From a virus, in the IMG/VR virus record IMGVR_UViG_3300044515_000086, positions 1-52,210 of that record: 52,210 bases of DNA. One strand, written 5' to 3'. Positions 46,976 to 52,210 of the stretch are shown piece after piece (positions within the stretch are counted from its first letter, which is position 1; every line of letters starts with the position of its first letter). The notes below the pieces were generated by a model. It saw nothing but the letters and a program-made list of their open reading frames with translations. It had not been told where the DNA came from and ran no database searches. Both the position numbers and the translations under genes were made by a program.

Positions 46976-48822
46976 GCAAGATGATCTTAGGTGCCTGGTC
47001 GGACGGCGGTGATGTAAAGCTCGACCTCGCGCGCTTGCTGCTTACTCGTATGTTGATCCAAGCGAATAGCGGCAACGGCAAGAGCTGGGCGCTGCGTAGG
47101 CTTTTCGAACGCGCCGCGGGCCTGGTGCAGCAGCTCATCGTGGATCCGGAAGGGGAATTCGCGAGCCTGCGCGAGAAGCATGATTTCGTGATCATCGCGG
47201 CGAACGGTGGCGATGCTGTCGCGCATCCTCGCACCGCCGCGTTGCTCGCAATCAGGCTCTTGGAGACCGAAGCTTCTGCCGTTCTTGATATCTCGGAGTT
47301 AAAGGCGGCCGACCGTCATACCTTCGTGCGGCTGCTGTTCGAGTCCTTGATCGATGCGCCTAAGAACCTGCGCCATCCGGTCCTGGTCGCCCTCGACGAG
47401 GCGCAAATGTTCGCTCCGGAGAAGGGCCAGGGCGAGAGCGAGGCGACTGATTCGGTGATCGACATGGCGACGCGCGGCCGCAAGCGAGGCCTGTGCCTGA
47501 TAGCGGCAACGCAGCGCATCAGCATGTTCCACAAGGGCGTCGCCGCGGAGCTGAAAAACCGCATGATCGGCGGGACGAGCCTGGACGTCGACGTGAAGCG
47601 TGCGGCGTTCGACTTAGGAATGCCGCCGAAGGATGCGCTGGTGGTCTTACGCGCGCTCGAGCCCGGGCACTTCTATGCGTTCGGTCCCGCATTGGCTCAG
47701 CTTGAGCCGCGGGAATTTGTTGTGGGTGATGTTGAGACCAGTCACCCGAAGGTTGGTCACCGGCAGGCGGCGCCGCCGAAGCCCACCGCGGCGATCGTCG
47801 CGCTGCTACCAAAACTCGCGGATCTCGCAAAGGAAGCCGAGGAGCGCGCGCGCAGCATCGATGACTTGAAGCGCGAGCTCGCCCAGGCCCGCCGCGAGCT
47901 AACCGTCGCCAAGAAACAGCAGCCCGCGCCCACGCCGGCGCCCGTCATCAAAGGAGATCCAGCGGCCGAGCGCCGGGCCGCGGCGCAGATTACAAAATTA
48001 ACCGCGGCCATCGAGGAACTCATGAAATTCATCGTGACGGTAACGGCCAAGGATTTCGAGGGCACCGCTGGCATCGACGTCGAAGCCATGCGCAAGGCGA
48101 TCGAGGCAGCTGTGGAACAGTCTCGTCGGCTCGTCGAGAAATCGATGGATGTGCGCAACGCGCAGTTGAAGTCTCTGCAGTCGGAAGCCTCGAAGATCGT
48201 CACACGCGTGCGCAAGCTGCTCGATTCTCAAGAGGTCAAGATCGAACTTGAGGTAAAGAAGAATGCGCCGTTCACAGTGGCGCCCACGCCAACGCGCGCG
48301 CCGGCGGCGCCGCGGCCGCCACCTAAATCAAATGGCGCGTCCGAATCTGGTCTGAGTACTCCGCGCCAGCTGATATTGGATAAGTTGGCATGGCTCGAAT
48401 CGATGGACCTGTATCCGGCTCCTAAGGAAACGCTGGCTGCGGTCTGCGGCGTAAGCCCCACGTCCGGCGGCTACTTCAATAATTTAGGTGCGCTGCGCTC
48501 ATCAGGCCACATCGATTATCCGCAGCCCGGCATGGTGGGATTTACTGATGCCGGTCGCGCGGCCTCCAATCCTCCGGATGGCGATGGTCGCGAAGTGCAC
48601 GAGCATTGGCTCGATATCGTCAGCACTCCACAGCGGGCGATCCTGGCCGCGCTCATCGCTAAGCACCCCAACGCGATGGGGAAGGATGAGCTCGCCGGCG
48701 AGATCGGCGTCTCATCGACGAGCGGCGGGTATTTCAACAATCTCGGACGACTGCGCACGCTTGGAGCTATCGACTATCCCTCGCCCGGTCAAGTAAATCT
48801 CACGCAGTACGTGATGCCGTGA
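46972..48822 (+). CDS. HerA-like ATPase with duplicated C-terminal domain
   Basis: 616 residues. N-terminal HerA/FtsK-type ATPase: Walker A ANSGNGKSW (about 31-39), Walker B VALDEAQMFAP, and ATQRISMF as sensor. A coiled-coil linker (about 285-430) leads to two copies of a winged-helix-like repeat (TSGGYFNNLGALRSSG and TSGGYFNNLGRLRTLG). HerA-type motors pump or unwind DNA with nucleases; phage versions serve packaging or anti-defence. ATG overlaps the HTH gene stop. Confidence 0.8.
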   Translation: MSKMILGAWSDGGDVKLDLARLLLTRMLIQANSGNGKSWALRRLFERAAGLVQQLIVDPEGEFASLREKHDFVIIAANGGDAVAHPRTAALLAIRLLETEASAVLDISELKAADRHTFVRLLFESLIDAPKNLRHPVLVALDEAQMFAPEKGQGESEATDSVIDMATRGRKRGLCLIAATQRISMFHKGVAAELKNRMIGGTSLDVDVKRAAFDLGMPPKDALVVLRALEPGHFYAFGPALAQLEPREFVVGDVETSHPKVGHRQAAPPKPTAAIVALLPKLADLAKEAEERARSIDDLKRELAQARRELTVAKKQQPAPTPAPVIKGDPAAERRAAAQITKLTAAIEELMKFIVTVTAKDFEGTAGIDVEAMRKAIEAAVEQSRRLVEKSMDVRNAQLKSLQSEASKIVTRVRKLLDSQEVKIELEVKKNAPFTVAPTPTRAPAAPRPPPKSNGASESGLSTPRQLILDKLAWLESMDLYPAPKETLAAVCGVSPTSGGYFNNLGALRSSGHIDYPQPGMVGFTDAGRAASNPPDGDGREVHEHWLDIVSTPQRAILAALIAKHPNAMGKDELAGEIGVSSTSGGYFNNLGRLRTLGAIDYPSPGQVNLTQYVMP

Positions 48823-49097
48823 GCTTCAAGGCAGGCGACATGGCAGTGGTGATCGCGGTGCCGGGGGCCATCTATCCCAATGATGCGCTGCCCGGCACCA
48901 TTGTCACGATCGTCAGCGCATGCAGTTGCATATTCACGCTGCTCACCGGCACGCCTTACTGGGTGATCGATGCACCCTCGAAGCGCCGGCTGTGCGCCGC
49001 TGAGCCGACGTTGCGCAAGATCGACGGTGAGAGTCGCCAGCTGGTGCGCTGGGATACGGTGCCCTGGCAGCCGCAGCGCGAAGAGATGCCGGCGTGA
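48819..49097 (+). CDS. Hypothetical protein, 92 aa (paralogue candidate of 46192 product)
   Basis: Begins MSFKAGDMAVVIAVPGA and holds a Cys pair in TIVSACSCIFTLL. GTG start overlaps the HerA-like stop. The same order of motifs as the 81-aa protein suggests gene duplication. Function unknown. Confidence 0.5.
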   Translation: MSFKAGDMAVVIAVPGAIYPNDALPGTIVTIVSACSCIFTLLTGTPYWVIDAPSKRRLCAAEPTLRKIDGESRQLVRWDTVPWQPQREEMPA

Positions 49098-49264
49098 AGT
49101 GGCGCGCCATGCTCGGCGATCAGTTCATCGATGTCGAGGCCGACACGGAAGCGGCCGCCCAGGAGCAGGCGTTCGCGAAATTCGTACGTGATCTGTCACC
49201 AGCGGATTTCACGGCATGGGAGACCGGGCCGCAGGATGCGTGGGCTGGGGAGCAATCGACGTGA
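49094..49264 (+). CDS. Hypothetical acidic protein, 56 aa
   Basis: Begins MKWRAMLGDQFIDVEADTEA, with a helix rich in Ala/Gln/Glu. GTG start overlaps the previous stop (GTGA), and the next gene overlaps its stop. Function unknown. Confidence 0.45.
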   Translation: MKWRAMLGDQFIDVEADTEAAAQEQAFAKFVRDLSPADFTAWETGPQDAWAGEQST

Positions 49265-49665
49265 GCATCGGCGGAATGCGTAGCGAGCTTGAGTACGCGC
49301 TCCTCGAGTGGCAGAACGCCGGCGCGCCCGCGTCCAGCGTGGTGATCATGCTCGAGGGATTTATAGAGAACGTGGTCGAGCAGCGGCTGCGGACACCGAC
49401 GCTGCCGCAAGAGTTTCTCGACGGCGACGCCGTGCTGTTGGTTCGCGCCCTGCGCTACATGGCTCACGACGACGAGCATTGTGGAATGCTCGAATGGCAG
49501 AACGCTGCCGATCACTTTCGCACATCATTCGGCGTGCCGATCGATGCGCCCAAATGCAAGTGCGGCATGATCAAGTTGGCACTCGAAATAGAGCGGGCGT
49601 TCTATCGTAACGCGGCGATCCCGGTACAGCACCGCGAGGAGCTGCTCGGTATGGGGGAGGGCTAA
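49261..49665 (+). CDS. Hypothetical protein, 134 aa
   Basis: Helical, with a Cys/Lys motif near the C-terminal third (DAPKCKCGMIKLALEIE). GTG at 49261 overlaps the previous stop and is chosen over an earlier in-frame start at 49216. Function unknown; coupled early-left gene. Confidence 0.5.
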   Translation: MSIGGMRSELEYALLEWQNAGAPASSVVIMLEGFIENVVEQRLRTPTLPQEFLDGDAVLLVRALRYMAHDDEHCGMLEWQNAADHFRTSFGVPIDAPKCKCGMIKLALEIERAFYRNAAIPVQHREELLGMGEG

Positions 49666-49941
49666 GTGAAATTCCGCAAAAAGCCGGTTGTGATCGAGGC
49701 GTATCAGATCCCCGTAAATCGCGACCACACTGCCGTGATGCCTCCCGCGTGGCTCCTCAAAGCAATCATGGACGAGGTGGTCGTTGCCGACCAGGCGACA
49801 GGCTGCATCCACATCAAGACGCTGGAAGGGGAGATGGTCGGCAACCCCGGCGACTGGATAATCAAAGGCGTCAAGGATGAACTGTATCCAGTCAAAAATG
49901 ACATTTTTCGCCAGACGTACGAGGCGGTCGATGCCGCATAA
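49666..49941 (+). CDS. Conserved phage protein of the PGDW type, 91 aa
   Basis: Begins MKFRKKPVVIEAYQIPVN; the core motif GNPGDWIIKGVKDELYPVK and DIFRQTYE ending is common in small phage proteins of unknown function. GTG start directly abuts the previous stop. Confidence 0.65.
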   Translation: MKFRKKPVVIEAYQIPVNRDHTAVMPPAWLLKAIMDEVVVADQATGCIHIKTLEGEMVGNPGDWIIKGVKDELYPVKNDIFRQTYEAVDAA

Positions 49942-50086
49942 AGATCCAGAGACCGCGAAGGCATGGCGGCGCAACTGGTGGAAGACGGCCCACAAGGCCC
50001 GGTCAGATCAGAATGCAGCTGCGCGGCGGCGTCACGAGGAAATCAACACCTTTCTGCGCCGGCAGAAGCGGAGGAACTGTCAATGA
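49931..50086 (+). CDS. Small basic protein, 51 aa
   Basis: Begins MPHKDPETAKAWRRNWWKTA; Arg/Lys-rich helical. It overlaps the end of the previous gene by 11 bp and the next by 4 bp. The KDPE.A..W.R.WW pattern is shared with small phage DNA-linked proteins. Function unknown. Confidence 0.5.
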   Translation: MPHKDPETAKAWRRNWWKTAHKARSDQNAAARRRHEEINTFLRRQKRRNCQ

Positions 50087-50274
50087 TCCCTGAGCTGCTG
50101 TGGGAGCTAAATCCCAACCTCGACGCGGCCGCGAAGGTGCGCCTACATGCGCTAGCCGAGGAGGGGGGCCGCGCCAAATGCAACGCGATCATCGACAACG
50201 CAAAGGAAACGATGACGGATGAGGAGTTGGCGCTATTCCTGCCGCTGGCCATGCAGGTCATGGTGTGGATGTAG
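50083..50274 (+). CDS. Hypothetical helical protein, 63 aa
   Basis: Begins MIPELLWELNPNLDAAAKVR; acidic amphipathic helices with no motif. ATG overlaps the previous stop (ATGA). Function unknown. Confidence 0.45.
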   Translation: MIPELLWELNPNLDAAAKVRLHALAEEGGRAKCNAIIDNAKETMTDEELALFLPLAMQVMVWM

Positions 50275-50276
50275 CC

Positions 50277-50429
50277 ATGGGCGATAACCGCGCCGCCTCC
50301 GTGTTGGTCGAGTGCGCGAAGTGCGGCCAGCGCTTTCAGGGCATCGTATCGGCCTTGACGCGCAAGGCCTGTCCGTTCTGCGGCGGGGAGTTGAAACCGG
50401 TGGAACCGAAAGCGAAGGAGCCGCGCTGA
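50277..50429 (+). CDS. 50-residue zinc-ribbon-type protein
   Basis: CxxC pairs CAKCGQ and CPFCGG give a four-Cys ribbon; begins MGDNRAASVLVECAKCGQRF. The stop overlaps the next ATG. Possibly DNA- or RNA-binding. Unlisted by usual size cut-offs. Confidence 0.55.
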   Translation: MGDNRAASVLVECAKCGQRFQGIVSALTRKACPFCGGELKPVEPKAKEPR

Positions 50430-50695
50430 TGCCCTACGACGTGCGCGTACGCATGCCGGGCGGCAACGTCGCCTGGCTTCGCATGGCGGGGAAGCGACCG
50501 CGGCCGTGCCGGTGCGGCGCCGAGGCGACGCGCCTATGCGATTGGAAAACCGGCGCGACCTCTGGCCGGCGGCTCAAGGCCGTCACCTGCGATGAGCCGC
50601 TGTGCGACAGTTGCACATCCTCGCCGGCGCCTGACAAGGATCTGTGCCCGACCCACGCGGCCCAGTGGAAGGCGCGGACGGAGGCGCCGGCGTGA
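50429..50695 (+). CDS. Cys-rich phage protein, 88 aa
   Basis: Two halves with several Cys: CRCGAEATRLCDWK and CDEPLCDSCTSSPAPDKDLC. This CD..LC..C and KDLC ending recur in small phage proteins. ATG overlaps the previous stop. Probably a metal-binding protein; function unknown. Confidence 0.55.
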   Translation: MPYDVRVRMPGGNVAWLRMAGKRPRPCRCGAEATRLCDWKTGATSGRRLKAVTCDEPLCDSCTSSPAPDKDLCPTHAAQWKARTEAPA

Positions 50696-50820
50696 CCCAC
50701 CGCCATTTCCTCATCGTCGTCGGCCGCTGGAAGCTGGAGAACTGGCACCTGTATTGCCTGCGGCCGCACCAAAACCGCAGCGGCCGGGCGCGCTGGACCA
50801 TGTGGGATCGCGTACTGTGA
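50692..50820 (+). CDS. 42-residue Trp/Arg-rich protein
   Basis: Begins MTHRHFLIVVGRWKLENWHL; GTG start overlaps the previous stop (GTGA), and the excisionase-like gene overlaps its stop. Function unknown. Confidence 0.4.
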   Translation: MTHRHFLIVVGRWKLENWHLYCLRPHQNRSGRARWTMWDRVL

Positions 50821-51023
50821 AGTGGGTAACGATCAAAAAGGCTGCCGAATTATCGGGTTACACCGAGAAGGCAATCGAGGCGAAACGAGCCGACGGCACC
50901 TGGCTGGAGAACGTCGTATGGATAAAAGCCCCGGATGGCCGTATCTTGATCTCAACGGAGGGGATCGACGCATGGGCAGAGGGTCGGGCGTGCGCGCCGC
51001 AAGCAGAACCTCAATCGAGATAA
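50817..51023 (+). CDS. Excisionase-like DNA-binding protein, 68 aa
   Basis: Begins MKWVTIKKAAELSGYTEKAI, a winged-HTH of the Xis/MerR-like type (AELSGYTEKAIEAKR, then a wing GTWLENVVWIKAPDGR). GTG overlaps the previous stop and its end overlaps the integrase start by 52 bp. Its place directly before int is typical of xis, which steers integrase toward excision. Confidence 0.7.
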   Translation: MKWVTIKKAAELSGYTEKAIEAKRADGTWLENVVWIKAPDGRILISTEGIDAWAEGRACAPQAEPQSR

Positions 51024-52210
51024 CGTTCGAATATCGCAGCGTCCGCTGCCGCCAAAAGCTCAAGCTCCCACCCAACCATGCAAACCTCAAATATGCGCAA
51101 CGCTTCAAGGCGACGATCGAGCACGAGATCGAAACCGGCGTGTTCGACTACGCCAAGCATTTCCCGCGCAGCCCTCGCGCCAAGTTATTCGCCAAAGTGC
51201 CAGCGACAGTTGTCACCGTCGGAGAACTGCTCACCGAATGGCTGGCCTCAGTTCAACGCAAGCTCGAGCCTGAGACCTATGATCTCTACGCGCGCTACGT
51301 CCGCACGACCTGGCGTCCACGTTTCGGCCGGTCGTTCCTTGTCGACTTGACGGCGGCGCGCCTCGAGGAGTGGATCGGCGAGCAGACGACGACGCGCAAA
51401 CGTATCTTGAATCTGCTGACGCCGCTGCGCCAGGCGCTTAGGTTCGCCGTGCATCCGCAGAAGTATCTGACCGTCGATCCGATTGCGAAGATCAAGATCG
51501 AGAGGCCGGCCGGCATAAAGAAGTCCCCGATCGACCCGTTCTCCATCGCGGAGATCGACGCGATCCTCGCCGTGCTCGATCCGCCGAGAGCCAACATGGT
51601 GCAGTTTTGGGTGTGGACTGGGCTTCGCGTCGGCGAGCTCGTCGCGCTCACGTGGAATGACATCGACGCCGAGCGCAGCACGGCCAGCATCACGAAGTCA
51701 GCCCGCGGCAGCCGGCGCAAAGCGCCGAAGACCCAGGCCGGGTTGCGCGACGTCAAGCTGCTGCCGCCAGCATTAGAAGCCCTGGGGCGGCAGAAGGCGG
51801 TGACCCGACTCCTACACCGGGAGATCTTTTTAGACCCAGGCGCACCTGTCCGGTATCGCGACGCCGAGGGAAAATGGCACACGCCGACCGGCAACGTCGA
51901 GCGCAAGCCGGAGACCGTCAACCAGCCGTGGAAGAGCGACAAGGATATCCGCAAGTGGTGGCGGCAGGCATGCGTGGCGGCCGACGTGCGCTACCGGTTC
52001 CCGCGCCAGCTGCGGCACACCTATGCATCGTGGATGCTCAAGTTTCGCGAGGAGCCATTGTGGATCTCCAAGCAGATGGGCCACGCGAGCGTCTCGGAGA
52101 CGCTGGAGACCTATGCGAAGTACATTCCGAGCATGAGCCCGGACGCCGGAATGGGCGCGTACGCCGCAATTATGGCGTCGAAAAAGGACACGATTGGGAC
52201 GCGGTCGTGA
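50972..52210 (+). CDS. int: Tyrosine recombinase integrase
   Basis: 412 residues. An N-terminal arm-binding part (SRTSIEITFEYRSVRCRQKL) and core-binding helices are followed by the catalytic domain: GLRVGELVALTW (Arg), FPRQLRHTYASWML (His...Arg type box), MGHAS and the nucleophile Tyr in ETYAKYIP. All expected residues appear. The ATG at 50972 is preceded by GGAGG at about 9 bases. It integrates the phage at an att site that is not visible within the window. Confidence 0.92.
   Translation: MGRGSGVRAASRTSIEITFEYRSVRCRQKLKLPPNHANLKYAQRFKATIEHEIETGVFDYAKHFPRSPRAKLFAKVPATVVTVGELLTEWLASVQRKLEPETYDLYARYVRTTWRPRFGRSFLVDLTAARLEEWIGEQTTTRKRILNLLTPLRQALRFAVHPQKYLTVDPIAKIKIERPAGIKKSPIDPFSIAEIDAILAVLDPPRANMVQFWVWTGLRVGELVALTWNDIDAERSTASITKSARGSRRKAPKTQAGLRDVKLLPPALEALGRQKAVTRLLHREIFLDPGAPVRYRDAEGKWHTPTGNVERKPETVNQPWKSDKDIRKWWRQACVAADVRYRFPRQLRHTYASWMLKFREEPLWISKQMGHASVSETLETYAKYIPSMSPDAGMGAYAAIMASKKDTIGTRS

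Noticed and set aside
50817-52210. Attachment site core near int
   Set aside because: No direct repeat shared between the two window ends was found; the att site probably lies outside or at the cut ends.

Overview
This window looks like a nearly complete temperate phage (prophage) genome of about 52 kb with podovirus-type virion genes. The host cannot be named. High GC, strong Shine-Dalgarno (SD) sites and a Gram-negative lysis and lipoprotein toolkit suggest a proteobacterium. Nothing in the window is clearly a host gene. There are no rRNA, tRNA or CRISPR features, and no attachment site could be identified.

Layout. (1) About 0.25-28.7 kb, minus strand: the late operon. Read in the direction of transcription it runs: structural proteins, a 3TM holin, small and large terminase subunits, portal, scaffold, major capsid protein, tail adaptor and nozzle, ejection (internal virion) proteins, fibre, then the lysis genes (M15 endolysin and 2TM holin). 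(2) About 28.7-34.5 kb, minus strand: the early-right operon. It holds a Cro-like regulator, a ClpX-type zinc finger, an HNH protein, O-like and P-like replication proteins, a Gp49-like protein, RusA and a Q-like antiterminator. The O-like gene contains eleven tandem 7-bp repeats, a candidate origin. (3) 33.8-34.3 kb, plus strand: a lipoprotein and a tiny membrane protein with their own promoter, a moron-like insert. (4) 34.5-35.05 kb: the immunity region. A cro-like gene (minus) and a cI-like gene (plus) are flanked by copies of the operator GGTAA-N4-TTACC. (5) 35.07-52.2 kb, plus strand: the early-left operon. It holds small ORFs, a recombination module (YqaJ exonuclease, candidate annealing protein, SMC-like ATPase, DnaQ-like exonuclease), a ParB-like protein, a complete diversity-generating retroelement (DGR), an HNH protein, a HerA-like ATPase, many tiny overlapping genes, an excisionase-like protein and a tyrosine integrase. 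The order cro / OR / cI / OL / early-left, and cro-O-P-Q then late genes, is that of lambda, although the virion genes are podovirus-like.

The standout is the DGR at 42.5-45.4 kb. Two adjacent genes each end in a C-type-lectin-like domain carrying a variable repeat (VR1, VR2). They are followed by an Avd-type four-helix protein, a template repeat (TR) and a reverse transcriptase with the DGR-type signature (IGN..SQ, YVDD). Over about 107-109 bp, VR1 differs from TR at 13 positions and VR2 at 9. I found every one of these 22 differences at a TR adenine, and no mismatch elsewhere. The targets sit in the early operon, beside parB and far from the tail genes, so what the diversified proteins bind is an open question. 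The RT reading frame has no ATG or GTG start and runs through the TR.

Secondary points are a probable Q-type antitermination leader in front of the late operon, an acetyltransferase domain inside an ejection protein, an aspartyl/asparaginyl beta-hydroxylase-like gene within the virion operon, and several overlooked small genes, including a 55-residue ClpX-type zinc finger.
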